Made by a program: the position numbers and the translations under genes. Below, piece after piece: positions 25,105-33,203 of a stretch of 64,000 nucleotides of DNA. Every line of letters begins with the position of its first letter. Within the stretch, counting starts at the first letter, position 1. The notes under the pieces are model-generated. The model did not search any database and was not told where the DNA came from. It was given only the letters and a program-made list of their open reading frames with translations. Source of the stretch: Winogradskyella marincola (GTDB taxonomy: Bacteria; Bacteroidota; Bacteroidia; Flavobacteriales; Flavobacteriaceae); contig NZ_JARSBN010000001.1 in the NCBI RefSeq assembly GCF_029624125.1, positions 637,901-701,900 on the forward strand. Reading direction: 5' to 3'.

Positions 25105-26385
25105 CTAGCTTACTATATTTCTGTGAGGTATGTTAAAACCGTTTTGCTCAAACTTCCTCATAGGTTCTTGTCCTTTTTCTGAATCCGTATTAAGATATTT
25201 AGATAATGTATTTTCTGTTGTATCAATATCAAAAGTTTGCTTAACCAGTTTAGCAAATTGAGTATAGTTAACATCTCCGTTTTGTCTTAATGGTGCTTCT
25301 ATATATCCTAAATCTGTTAAGGAAGAAATAATAAATCCTAATTGAGATGGTTTACCTAACCACTTTAATTTTGATATTGGTTCTAATAATTCTTCTTCCA
25401 TTAGATTAATATTTGTATTAGATTTTTTTGATTTTGACTCTATAAATTCCGTGATTTTTTTAACCTCTAGCATACTAGCGTAACAATAGAAGTCAATTTG
25501 AATACATAGCAAATTATGTTGTTCTTGATGCGTTGCATGGTAGATTCCTTGATAATAGGTATTTAATACTTCATTCAATTCTTTATTTTTAAAGTTTGGG
25601 AACTCATTTAAATCAACATCATATTTTTTAATATACTGGTCAAGAAAGTTTTCAGGAATACTAGCATAAGGCGTTTTAGTCACTTTATCTAACACATAAC
25701 TTAAGTAATCTTCTTTCTTATCTTTATCTAGAATTAAAAGATTTTCTGTAATTTCGGATTCTAAATAAGGTCTATAATGCGTGAGGCCGTAATCGTATAA
25801 TTGCATAAATGATGTTTCTCTAACTGCTCTTTCATTGCTTATTTCTTTACAAAAAACATTTAGGTATTCGTCTTTAAAAGGTTTTGTTTTTGCAATCGGT
25901 ATTTGTGCCTGATTTTGAGGTTTAACTTTAGGGATTTTAAACCTTAAAAATTCTATAAGCTCATTAGCGTACATACAACAGAAATAATTTAAGAAATCCA
26001 TTTGCACTAAAAAAGCTTTGTCTTTTTCTTTAGAAAAGGGCTCCATATCGTTATAATGTCTATCTAAAACTGTAAAAATTGGTTCTTTATGGTCTTCTTC
26101 TTCTAAAATGGCATCTATGGAAATATTATATTCTTTAAGCCATTTATTTATATAATTAATACCAACATCTTTTACATAGTACTGCTTTTCAATTTCATTG
26201 ATTAGAAACTCTAAAAAAACATCTTGATTTTCAGTTCTATTCATTAGTTCTTTTAAGACCTGTGACTTTATATCAGCTATGTAAGTTTGAAATTGTTTTG
26301 CAACACCAAAAGCCGTAGAAGTTCTTAAAATATCTTCATCACTTAATAACTCACAAAATTTATTGAATGAATAACTATCTAACAT
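25105..26385 (-). CDS. RteC-like mobile-element protein
   Basis: A 426-residue soluble, helical protein. The C-terminal part (about 335-420, ISKLKWLGKPSQLGFIISSL and FAKLVKQTFDIDTTENTLSK) has the pattern of the RteC domain: a Lys-Trp-x-Gly start, a helix with LGYIEAP, then a helix pair. RteC of the Bacteroides element CTnDOT activates excision genes. The gene lies between the integrase (22 bases) and the HTH genes (81 bases), as expected for an excision regulator. The N-terminal 300 residues have no recognised domain. Family membership is a similarity judgement by eye. Confidence 0.6.
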   Translation of the reverse strand: MLDSYSFNKFCELLSDEDILRTSTAFGVAKQFQTYIADIKSQVLKELMNRTENQDVFLEFLINEIEKQYYVKDVGINYINKWLKEYNISIDAILEEEDHKEPIFTVLDRHYNDMEPFSKEKDKAFLVQMDFLNYFCCMYANELIEFLRFKIPKVKPQNQAQIPIAKTKPFKDEYLNVFCKEISNERAVRETSFMQLYDYGLTHYRPYLESEITENLLILDKDKKEDYLSYVLDKVTKTPYASIPENFLDQYIKKYDVDLNEFPNFKNKELNEVLNTYYQGIYHATHQEQHNLLCIQIDFYCYASMLEVKKITEFIESKSKKSNTNINLMEEELLEPISKLKWLGKPSQLGFIISSLTDLGYIEAPLRQNGDVNYTQFAKLVKQTFDIDTTENTLSKYLNTDSEKGQEPMRKFEQNGFNIPHRNIVS

Positions 26386-26407
26386 TAATATTAATTATCA
26401 ATTAGGA

Positions 26408-27709
26408 TTAAACGTTAAAAAAACCGCCCTTAACAATATGAGATGCTCTCTCTTGATTTTTGATTCTAATATACTTATAAAATTCTTTTTCAGTAGTATG
26501 ACCAGAAAACAACATAATATCAAACACGCTCATTCCTGCTTTATATTTGTTAGTACAGAAACTTCTTCTAGCAGTATGGGATTTGATTAAGTCGTATTTT
26601 GGAATCATTTCCGTATTAAGCTTTCCGCCTTTGGTGTACTCACATTTAATTAACTCATCCCATTCTAACATTTGACCAACCTGCTTGATATTTTCGTTTA
26701 AATCTTGTTCCTGAATCTTTTTAGGTGGTTTTCCGTTATACCTCTTATTCATTATAGATTTCATTTCCTTGGTAATAGGACAATGTACTACCCTACCGTA
26801 CTTACGGTTTTTCTTCTGCTTAATTTCAAAAAACTGCACACCATCTATGGTAATAATATCTTCTTCTTTTAATCCGTTGTAATCGCTTATACGTTGACCT
26901 GTGTAGCATCCCATTAAAAAAACGTCTCTTGCGTGTTCTAACTCTGGATATTTGGATAGGTCTTTTTCAAACATTTGATGTATTTCTTCTTCAGTTAGAT
27001 AAATTTCAGTTGTAATTTCCTTTTTAACTTTGAAGTCGTTACTCCTAAATTTTTGATTAGCTGAATAGCCTTCTGAAATTGCATAATTTAAAAACGTTTT
27101 TAGTGTTTTTATATGTTTTCCTATAGTATTTAATGAGTAATCATTAGCCTCCATAAACTTTACAAACTTATTATAGAAACTCATATCAATTGATTGAAAT
27201 ATCAATCTCGTTTTATAATACTTCTCATATTCTCGTAATCGTTTTTGAGTTTGCTTATATGAACGTAACGTTATGTTTGAAATTTGCCCATCTTTTAAGT
27301 CAATAAATTGCTGAATAACCTCGAAGAAGGTTAAGTTCTTATTCAATTCTACGTTAGGTTTTATTTTTTTAGTAAAAACGTCCAAATGATACTTTAAAAC
27401 ATCTTTAGAGACCTCTCCTTGCTCTTTAGTTAGTTCTGAATACGTTTTATTGATAAACTTTTCTAAACCGCTCAAAAAGTCGTTTACTTCGTCTTTGTTT
27501 GAAATTGAAGCTTTATTTTTTACTCTTTGCTTTTTAAAATCCCAATCATCATAACAACTTTTATATCCAGTTGAGTACCTAAAACGTGTAGTTCCGTATG
27601 CAAAGTTCAAAATAATTAAACTCTGCTTTTGTTTTGAATTTTGTAATTTAGTATTCGATTCCCTAAATGCAAAACGAGCTGTACCTTTAGAACGTGAAAT
27701 AGTAGTCAT
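26408..27709 (-). CDS. tyrosine site-specific integrase of the island
   Basis: A 433-residue tyrosine recombinase with an N-terminal arm-binding region (about 1-120), a SAM-like core-binding domain (about 125-215) and a catalytic domain. Catalytic residues are Arg273 in YTGQRISDY, His378 and Arg381 in SHTARRSF, His404 in LFSGHTTE and the nucleophile Tyr411 in EFYKY; all five are present, so it should be active. It starts 184 bases from the right attachment core and is transcribed into the island, the common arrangement for tRNA-targeting elements. It should catalyse recombination between the tRNA-Phe 3' end and the element's circular form. Between it and the boundary lie the twin GTGTGCT repeats. 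Confidence 0.95.
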   Translation of the reverse strand: MTTISRSKGTARFAFRESNTKLQNSKQKQSLIILNFAYGTTRFRYSTGYKSCYDDWDFKKQRVKNKASISNKDEVNDFLSGLEKFINKTYSELTKEQGEVSKDVLKYHLDVFTKKIKPNVELNKNLTFFEVIQQFIDLKDGQISNITLRSYKQTQKRLREYEKYYKTRLIFQSIDMSFYNKFVKFMEANDYSLNTIGKHIKTLKTFLNYAISEGYSANQKFRSNDFKVKKEITTEIYLTEEEIHQMFEKDLSKYPELEHARDVFLMGCYTGQRISDYNGLKEEDIITIDGVQFFEIKQKKNRKYGRVVHCPITKEMKSIMNKRYNGKPPKKIQEQDLNENIKQVGQMLEWDELIKCEYTKGGKLNTEMIPKYDLIKSHTARRSFCTNKYKAGMSVFDIMLFSGHTTEKEFYKYIRIKNQERASHIVKGGFFNV

Positions 27710-27743
27710 AACATTGATTTGTTTGACTTAAAGATACAAAATT

Positions 27744-27762
27744 GTGTGCTTTTTTGTGTGCT
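27744..27762 (+). repeat. twin GTGTGCT repeats, right end (possible integrase arm sites)
   Basis: GTGTGCT at 27744-27750 and 27756-27762, 12 bp apart, in the same orientation and spacing as the pair at 11281-11299. It lies just upstream of the integrase gene, so binding here could also autoregulate it. Confidence 0.5.
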
Positions 27763-27892
27763 TTTTAAGGTTTATTTTTTTAGAATTTACTTAATTAAAT
27801 TATAACAAAAAACACTCTAAAACCCTCATTTTAAAGGATTTTAAAGATATTTTGAAAAGAAATGAAATGTTTTAAGAAAGAATACATAAGTA

Positions 27893-27907
27893 CTGGAGGC
27901 ACCACCA
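27893..27907 (+). repeat. right attachment site core of the island
   Basis: CTGGAGGCACCACCA, an exact direct copy of the tRNA-Phe 3' end at 11222-11236. The preceding bases do not continue the tRNA match. Confidence 0.88.
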
Positions 27908-27910
27908 TCA

Positions 27911-27940
27911 AAAGCCCGATTCATTTGAATCGGGTTTTTT
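27911..27940 (+). terminator. original tRNA-Phe terminator, displaced by the island
   Basis: The hairpin CCCGATTCA-TT-TGAATCGGG (27915-27934) followed by TTTTTT begins a few bases after the right attachment core. In the uninterrupted chromosome it would directly follow tRNA-Phe. It now stops transcription leaving the island before the ilv leader. Confidence 0.75.
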
Positions 27941-28082
27941 GGTTTTACAGCATACTCTCCACACCAACAAAACATTTAACCTAAACAACCTCCAATCATC
28001 TTCACATAAAAAAACTAAATTTCAGTTATTTAAGAAAATGTTAGGATATCTATTATTTATTTTAAATATTTGTTTAACATTT

Positions 28083-28142
28083 ATGAAAAAACAAACCACT
28101 AATATCATTTCTATTACAATTATTGCGATTATTTCGCAATGA
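28083..28142 (+). CDS. Thr/Ile leader peptide of the ilv-thr operon
   Basis: A 19-codon frame, MKKQTTNIISITIIAIISQ, with seven Ile and three Thr codons ending just before a terminator hairpin. Composition and position are those of an attenuator leader peptide for an operon making threonine and isoleucine. A longer in-frame reading (from 27939) exists but its upstream part is not peptide-like and overlaps the tRNA terminator. A near-match to the -7 box (TATTTG, 28067-28072) lies 11 bases before the ATG. Ribosome stalling at Ile or Thr codons would control the downstream hairpins. Confidence 0.8.
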   Translation: MKKQTTNIISITIIAIISQ

Positions 28143-28207
28143 TAGGATGGTATTATTAAATAAATCTCAAAAAATGCCTTCCTGTAATTTGGAAGGCATT
28201 TTTTTTA
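28122..28207 (+). promoter_or_regulatory. transcription attenuator of the ilv-thr operon
   Basis: Three competing structures are visible. ATTGCGA-TTATT-TCGCAAT (28122-28140) overlaps the end of the leader peptide. A terminator AAAATGCCTTCC-TGTAATTT-GGAAGGCATTTT (28171-28202) is followed by T's. AGGATGG (28144-28150) can pair with CCTTCCT (28177-28183) with one mismatch, as an antiterminator. Stalling on the Ile codons would prevent the first hairpin and favour the antiterminator. The terminator ends 13-17 bases before the ilvE ATG. Confidence 0.75.
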
Positions 28208-28219
28208 TATACCTATATT

Positions 28220-29107
28220 ATGTACAAAAAAGAAAATAGCATCGTATTTCACAATGGAGAATTTATTAATGCCAATGATGTTTTAATAAACCCTTACAGC
28301 CAAAGTCTTCACTATGGTAATGGAATTTTTGAAGGAATCAGATCATACAAAACGGTTAATGGAGCTCGAATTTTTAAAGCCCAAGAACACTACGAAAGAC
28401 TGTGCTATGGAGCAAAAGCCATGCATATTCCTATAAATTATTCAGTAGAAGAACTCGTTGACATAACCTATCGTTTATTGAAAAAAAACAACTTTGAAGA
28501 TGCCTACATAAGACCTCTCGTTACCACAGGAGCAGACATGAGCCTACTGAGCTCTAAAGAAAGTTTTTTAACCATTCAGTGCTGGGAATGGGGAAAATAC
28601 ATGGGTGATAAATTATTAAAAGTAAAAACCTCTCAATACCAAAGACCAAATCCAAAATCTTGCATTGTTGACGCAAAAGTGACTGGCCACTATACTAATT
28701 CCATTTTAGCAACTAACGAGGCCAAAAACGCAGGTTACGATGAAGCATTATTGCTAGATATGAATGGCTATGTGGCCGAATGTTCAGGCGCTAACGTCTT
28801 TATCGAAAAAAACGACATCTTATATACTCCACCAAAAGGAAACATTATGCCTGGCATTACCAGACAAACAGTAATGGATATTTGCAAAGAAGAAGGGATT
28901 GAAGTGGTAGAAAAATATTTCACATTAGATGAATTAAAAAAAGCAGACAACGCTTTTTTTACAGGCACAGCTGCCGAAGTGGTAGGCTTACAATCTATTG
29001 ACGATTATCAATTTCCTAAAAAATGGGAAACAACACATGGCTATAATTTAATGCACTTGTATAAAAATGAAGTTTTAGAAACTAGAAAAACAAATGCACC
29101 TATATGA
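28220..29107 (+). CDS. ilvE: branched-chain amino acid aminotransferase
   Basis: A class IV PLP aminotransferase of 295 residues that transfers the amino group from glutamate to the keto acids of Ile, Val and Leu. Seen are [12 protein letters not shown] (32-43), the PLP lysine in AKVTGHYTN (Lys153) and the cofactor-loop region [11 protein letters not shown] and FFTGTAAEV. Its stop overlaps the ilvD start as ATGA, so it is the first gene of the operon, directly behind the attenuator. Placing the final transaminase first is unremarkable for flavobacteria. Confidence 0.93.
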   Translation: MYKKENSIVFHNGEFINANDVLINPYSQSLHYGNGIFEGIRSYKTVNGARIFKAQEHYERLCYGAKAMHIPINYSVEELVDITYRLLKKNNFEDAYIRPLVTTGADMSLLSSKESFLTIQCWEWGKYMGDKLLKVKTSQYQRPNPKSCIVDAKVTGHYTNSILATNEAKNAGYDEALLLDMNGYVAECSGANVFIEKNDILYTPPKGNIMPGITRQTVMDICKEEGIEVVEKYFTLDELKKADNAFFTGTAAEVVGLQSIDDYQFPKKWETTHGYNLMHLYKNEVLETRKTNAPI

Positions 29108-30789
29108 GCCAACTAAATAAACACAGTAAAACCGTAACACAAGATCCAACATTACCTGCAGCACAAGCCATGTTGCATGCCATTGGTTTAAATGATGATG
29201 ATTTACAAAAACCATTTGTAGGTATTGCAAGTACAGGTTATGAAGGTAATCCTTGCAACATGCATCTCAACAAATTGGCCACTTACGCAAAAAAAGGGAC
29301 TGAAAATGCTGATTTAGTAGGTTTGATTTTTAACACTATTGGCGTTAGCGATGGTATTTCAAACGGAACACCTGGAATGCGATTTTCATTACCATCAAGA
29401 GATCTTATTGCAGATTCAATGGAAACTGTTGTTGAAGCTATGAGCTACGACGGATTAGTAACTGTAGTTGGCTGTGATAAAAATATGCCAGGAGCACTTA
29501 TGGCAATGTTGCGCTTAAACAGACCTTCTATTTTGGTTTATGGCGGAACCATTGCTTCAGGCTGTCATGACGGAAAAAAACTAGATATCATTTCGGCTTT
29601 TGAGGCTTACGGACAAAAAGTTGCAGGAACAATAGACGAAACAGAATATAAAGAAGTTGTACACAAAGCTTGTCCTGGTGCTGGTGCTTGTGGTGGTATG
29701 TACACAGCAAATACAATGGCTTCTGCTATTGAAGCTTTAGGGATGTCACTGCCTTTTAATTCTTCAAACCCTGCAGTAAGTAGTGGTAATATTAAAGAAG
29801 AAGAAAGTGTTAAAGCTGGTGAAGCTATGCGATTGCTTTTAGAAAAAGATATTAAGCCTTCAGACATTGTTACTAAAAAATCTTTAGAAAATGCTTTCAG
29901 ACTGGTGACTGTTTTAGGAGGATCAACAAATGCTGTTTTACACTTTTTAGCCATTGCAAAGGCTGCAAAAGTTGAATTTACTTTGAATGATTTTAAAAGA
30001 ATAAGTGACACTACGCCATTATTGGCAGATTTAAAACCTAGCGGAAAATATGCTATGGAAGATTTACACAGCGTTGGTGGTATTCCTGGAGTTTTAAAGT
30101 ACATGTTAGATAATAACATGCTTCATAAAGATTGCTTAACCGTTACAGGAAAAACAATCGCTGAAAATTTAAAAAACGTACCAAACCTTATTGAAGGACA
30201 AGACATCATAAAAACATTAGATAAGCCAATCAAAGATTCAGGACACATTCGTATTCTTTTCGGAAATCTAGCTACAGAAGGTGCTGTTGCAAAAATAACA
30301 GGTAAAGAAGGCTTGTTTTTTAAAGGTGTTGCTAATGTTTTTAATAGCGAAAAAGAGGTGAACGAAGGAATAAAATCTGGTAAAGTTAAAAAAGGAGATG
30401 TGGTTATTATTCGTTACGAAGGTCCTAAAGGAGCACCTGGAATGCCAGAAATGCTTAAGCCAACATCGTCGATAATGGGAGCTGGTTTAGGAAAAGATGT
30501 CGCATTAATAACTGATGGAAGATTTTCAGGCGGCTCTCATGGTTTTGTTGTTGGTCACGTTTCACCAGAAGCTCAAGTAGGTGGAAATATTGCTTTAGTA
30601 GAAAATGGAGACATCATAGCTATTGATGCTGTAAACAATTCAATAAACATTGAAATTTCTGAAGAAGAATTAACAAAACGAAGAGAAAAGTGGAAAGCAC
30701 CAGAATTAAAATTTAATCGTGGGGTGCTTTACAAATATGCTAAAACAGTGTCGTCTGCATCCAAAGGTTGTGTTACCGATGAGTTTTAA
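29104..30789 (+). CDS. ilvD: dihydroxy-acid dehydratase
   Basis: The 561-residue enzyme dehydrates 2,3-dihydroxy acids to the keto acids of valine and isoleucine, using an iron-sulfur cluster and Mg2+. Cluster cysteines lie in CNMHLNKLA (about 52), [13 protein letters not shown] (about 124) and [16 protein letters not shown] (about 197); [14 protein letters not shown] and the C-terminal GRFSGGSHG are also family signatures. Start and stop fit the usual length. It overlaps ilvE by four bases and is followed by a 137-bp insertion-like element before ilvB. Confidence 0.95.
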   Translation: MSQLNKHSKTVTQDPTLPAAQAMLHAIGLNDDDLQKPFVGIASTGYEGNPCNMHLNKLATYAKKGTENADLVGLIFNTIGVSDGISNGTPGMRFSLPSRDLIADSMETVVEAMSYDGLVTVVGCDKNMPGALMAMLRLNRPSILVYGGTIASGCHDGKKLDIISAFEAYGQKVAGTIDETEYKEVVHKACPGAGACGGMYTANTMASAIEALGMSLPFNSSNPAVSSGNIKEEESVKAGEAMRLLLEKDIKPSDIVTKKSLENAFRLVTVLGGSTNAVLHFLAIAKAAKVEFTLNDFKRISDTTPLLADLKPSGKYAMEDLHSVGGIPGVLKYMLDNNMLHKDCLTVTGKTIAENLKNVPNLIEGQDIIKTLDKPIKDSGHIRILFGNLATEGAVAKITGKEGLFFKGVANVFNSEKEVNEGIKSGKVKKGDVVIIRYEGPKGAPGMPEMLKPTSSIMGAGLGKDVALITDGRFSGGSHGFVVGHVSPEAQVGGNIALVENGDIIAIDAVNNSINIEISEEELTKRREKWKAPELKFNRGVLYKYAKTVSSASKGCVTDEF

Positions 30790-30790
30790 C

Positions 30791-30927
30791 AAATTCCTGC
30801 GCAGGCAGGAATCTAAAAGTGATGAGCACAAAATAAATGTTTTAATAAAATTATAAAACTCAAGTATTACTTGAGAAAACATAAAAATTAAAAAGGTAGG
30901 ATAAGATTTCTGCCTGCGCAGGAATTT
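30791..30927. repeat. MITE-like element with 24-bp terminal inverted repeats
   Basis: The ends 30791-30814 and 30904-30927 are inverted copies identical at 23 of 24 positions; each end is itself a near-palindrome around CCTGCGCAGG. The interior (89 bp) is noncoding and contains a perfect palindrome CTCAAGTA-T-TACTTGAG (30859-30875). The right end abuts the ilvB ATG at 30928. No target-site duplication is obvious. A related single copy is at 47371-47391. Confidence 0.7.
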
Positions 30928-32661
30928 ATGGAAACAAAAACGATAAAAAACAACGAGCAATCTACTTCAAAAACTATTCGAATTTCGGGTAGCGAAGCGG
31001 TTGTTAGAAGCTTAATGGCTGAAGGCGTAGATGTACTTTATGGTTATCCTGGCGGTGCAATTATGCCAGTTTATGACCAGTTGTATAAGTTTCAAAACGA
31101 AATTCATCACGTCTTAACACGTCATGAGCAAGGTGCAACGCATGCAGCACAAGGTTACGCGCGTATTTCTGGTAAAGTTGGTGTCGCTATGGCAACTTCT
31201 GGTCCTGGAGCAACCAACCTAATCACAGGTATTGCAGATGCTCAAATCGATAGTACACCAATGGTATGTATTACAGGTCAAGTTGGATCGCATTTATTAG
31301 GTAGCGATGCGTTTCAAGAAACCGATATCGTTGGTATTTCAACGCCTGTTACCAAATGGAATCATCAAGTCACAAAAGCTTCAGAAATTCCTGAAGTGAT
31401 TGCTAAAGCGTTTTATATCGCAAAAAGTGGTCGTCCTGGTCCAGTTTTAATAGATATCACGAAGGATGCGCAGTTTGAAGAATTCGATTTTAAATACGAA
31501 AAATGTACTGGAATTAGAAGTTACAAACCAATTCCTGAAACCAATCCAAACACTTTACAAGCTGCTGCAGATTTAATAAATAATGCAAAAAAACCTTTAG
31601 TGGTTTGGGGACAAGGTGTGATTTTAGGTGAAGCTGAAGCTGAATTTAAAGCGGTTATAGAAAAAGCAAGTTTACCATCGGCTTGGACTATTTTAGGTGC
31701 TTCGGCAATTCCTTCAACTCATCCATTAAATGTCGGAATGGTTGGTATGCACGGCAATTATGCTCCAAATGTTTTAACTAATGAATGTGATGTTTTAATC
31801 GCAATCGGAATGCGTTTTGACGATCGTGTCACTGGCAATCTGAATTACTATGCCAAACAAGCTAAAATCATTCATTTTGAAATTGATCCTGCAGAAGTTG
31901 ATAAAAATGTCAAAACAGATGTTGCAGTTTTAGGAAACTCAAAAGAGACTTTGGCGGCAATTCTTCCTCTTTTAAAAGAAAACTCACATAAAGAATGGCA
32001 TCAAAAATTTAAAGATTTATACCAAGTTGAATTTGATAAAGTCATAAAAAACGATTTGCATCCAACAAAAGATGGTTTAACCATGGGCGAAGTGCTTAAA
32101 GAGATTAATGCACAAACCAAAGGTGAAGCAGCAATAGTTAGTGATGTTGGTCAGCATCAAATGATTGCATGTCGTTATGCCGATTTCAATGTCTCTAAAA
32201 GCAACATTACGTCTGGTGGTTTGGGTACTATGGGATTTGCATTACCTGCGGCTATTGGAGCAAAAATGGGTGCGCCAAATCGTGAAGTAGTAACCATAAT
32301 TGGAGATGGTGGTTATCAAATGACCATCCAAGAATTAGGCACCATTTTTCAAACTAAAGTACCAGTAAAAATTGTAGTGCTAAACAATAATTTTTTAGGT
32401 ATGGTAAGACAGTGGCAGCAACTATTTTTTGATAAACGATATGCTTCAACCGAAATGGTGAATCCCGATTTTGTTACCATAGCAAAAGGCTACCATATTA
32501 ATGCAAAAAGTGTATCAAAAAGAGAAGATCTGACAAATACCATAAAAGAAATGATAGATCATAAAGGTCCTTTCTTTCTTGAAGTTAAGGTTGAAAAAGA
32601 GGACAATGTATTTCCAATGATTCAGACAGGTGCGAGTGTTTCAGATATAAGACTAGAATAA
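30928..32661 (+). CDS. ilvB: acetolactate synthase, large (catalytic) subunit
   Basis: A 577-residue thiamine-diphosphate enzyme joining pyruvate with pyruvate or 2-oxobutyrate, the first common step of Val and Ile synthesis. The catalytic Glu lies in LTRHEQGATHAAQGYAR (about 63-79), FAD-region signatures are in the middle, and the TPP motif begins GDGGYQMTIQELGTIF (about 461) and ends at the NN pair. The biosynthetic isoform is supported by the adjacent regulatory subunit gene ilvN, two bases downstream. The first ATG directly follows the inverted-repeat element, so its translation signals overlap that repeat. Confidence 0.94.
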   Translation: METKTIKNNEQSTSKTIRISGSEAVVRSLMAEGVDVLYGYPGGAIMPVYDQLYKFQNEIHHVLTRHEQGATHAAQGYARISGKVGVAMATSGPGATNLITGIADAQIDSTPMVCITGQVGSHLLGSDAFQETDIVGISTPVTKWNHQVTKASEIPEVIAKAFYIAKSGRPGPVLIDITKDAQFEEFDFKYEKCTGIRSYKPIPETNPNTLQAAADLINNAKKPLVVWGQGVILGEAEAEFKAVIEKASLPSAWTILGASAIPSTHPLNVGMVGMHGNYAPNVLTNECDVLIAIGMRFDDRVTGNLNYYAKQAKIIHFEIDPAEVDKNVKTDVAVLGNSKETLAAILPLLKENSHKEWHQKFKDLYQVEFDKVIKNDLHPTKDGLTMGEVLKEINAQTKGEAAIVSDVGQHQMIACRYADFNVSKSNITSGGLGTMGFALPAAIGAKMGAPNREVVTIIGDGGYQMTIQELGTIFQTKVPVKIVVLNNNFLGMVRQWQQLFFDKRYASTEMVNPDFVTIAKGYHINAKSVSKREDLTNTIKEMIDHKGPFFLEVKVEKEDNVFPMIQTGASVSDIRLE

Positions 32662-32663
32662 TT

Positions 32664-33191
32664 ATGGATAAAGTAAAACAATATACCGTAACAATATATA
32701 CCGAAAACAATGTTGGATTACTCAATCGGATTTCAGCAATTTTTCAACGAAGACACATCAATATTGAAAGTATAAACTCTTCAATTTCTGAAATTGAAAA
32801 TGTGTCTAAATGGACCATTGTGGTGAAGTTAACCGAAGACCAAATGAAAAAAATCATTGGTCAAATCGAAAAACAGGTAGAGGTCATAAAAGCTTTTTAC
32901 CATACTGAAGACGAGATTGTTTATCAGGAATCATGCCTATTCAAAATTAAGTCTGATTTACTGTTTGATGAACGTCAAATTCAGAATATAATAAAAGAAA
33001 GCAACTCAAGAATTGTAACTGTTAACAAAGCATTTTTCGTCATAGAAAAATCAGGAAAAAAAGAAGAAATAGACCTACTCTACAGAGAGCTTAGTGTTTT
33101 TGGAATCATGCAATTTACACGTTCTGGAAGAATCGCTGTAACCAAAGACGAAATGAAGATATCAACACTATTAAAGGCACTACAACACTAA
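32664..33191 (+). CDS. ilvN: acetolactate synthase, small regulatory subunit
   Basis: A 175-residue protein with an N-terminal ACT domain (about 5-75; YTVTIYTENNVGLLNRISAI and RRHINIESI). A C-terminal ALS_ss domain follows (about 85-170). It binds valine and confers feedback inhibition on IlvB, and it also stimulates activity. Placement between ilvB and ilvC is standard. I use ilvN; ilvH is an equally valid label for this type. Confidence 0.92.
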   Translation: MDKVKQYTVTIYTENNVGLLNRISAIFQRRHINIESINSSISEIENVSKWTIVVKLTEDQMKKIIGQIEKQVEVIKAFYHTEDEIVYQESCLFKIKSDLLFDERQIQNIIKESNSRIVTVNKAFFVIEKSGKKEEIDLLYRELSVFGIMQFTRSGRIAVTKDEMKISTLLKALQH

Positions 33192-33203
33192 AAAAACCAA
33201 GAA

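Larger units (their letters stand above)
11222..27907. mobile_element. integrative genomic island in tRNA-Phe carrying a type III RM system
   Basis: The element is about 16.7 kb, bounded by 15-bp direct repeats of the tRNA-Phe 3' end. A tyrosine integrase reads inwards from the right boundary, and an RteC-like protein and two HTH/excisionase-like proteins sit next to it. All genes inside are on the minus strand. The cargo is a helicase-Mod-Res operon, a two-gene membrane-protein unit, a NYN ribonuclease and DUF-type genes. No relaxase, type IV secretion, phage capsid or replication-initiation gene is recognisable, so I infer an integrative element that either moves with helper functions or is acquired passively. 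Noncoding DNA is much more abundant at its left end than in the flanking chromosome. Confidence 0.85.

Noticed and set aside
11222-27907. Island as a prophage or conjugative element
   Set aside because: No capsid, terminase, tail, relaxase or type IV secretion genes can be recognised; RteC-like and HTH genes alone do not show conjugation.
27939-28142. 67-codon reading frame ahead of ilvE
   Set aside because: Its first 48 codons overlap the displaced tRNA terminator and are not peptide-like; only the last 19 codons, from ATG 28083, are kept as the leader peptide.
29607-30119. 170-codon frame antisense to ilvD
   Set aside because: A shadow frame inside a strongly conserved enzyme gene, with no promoter or family match.
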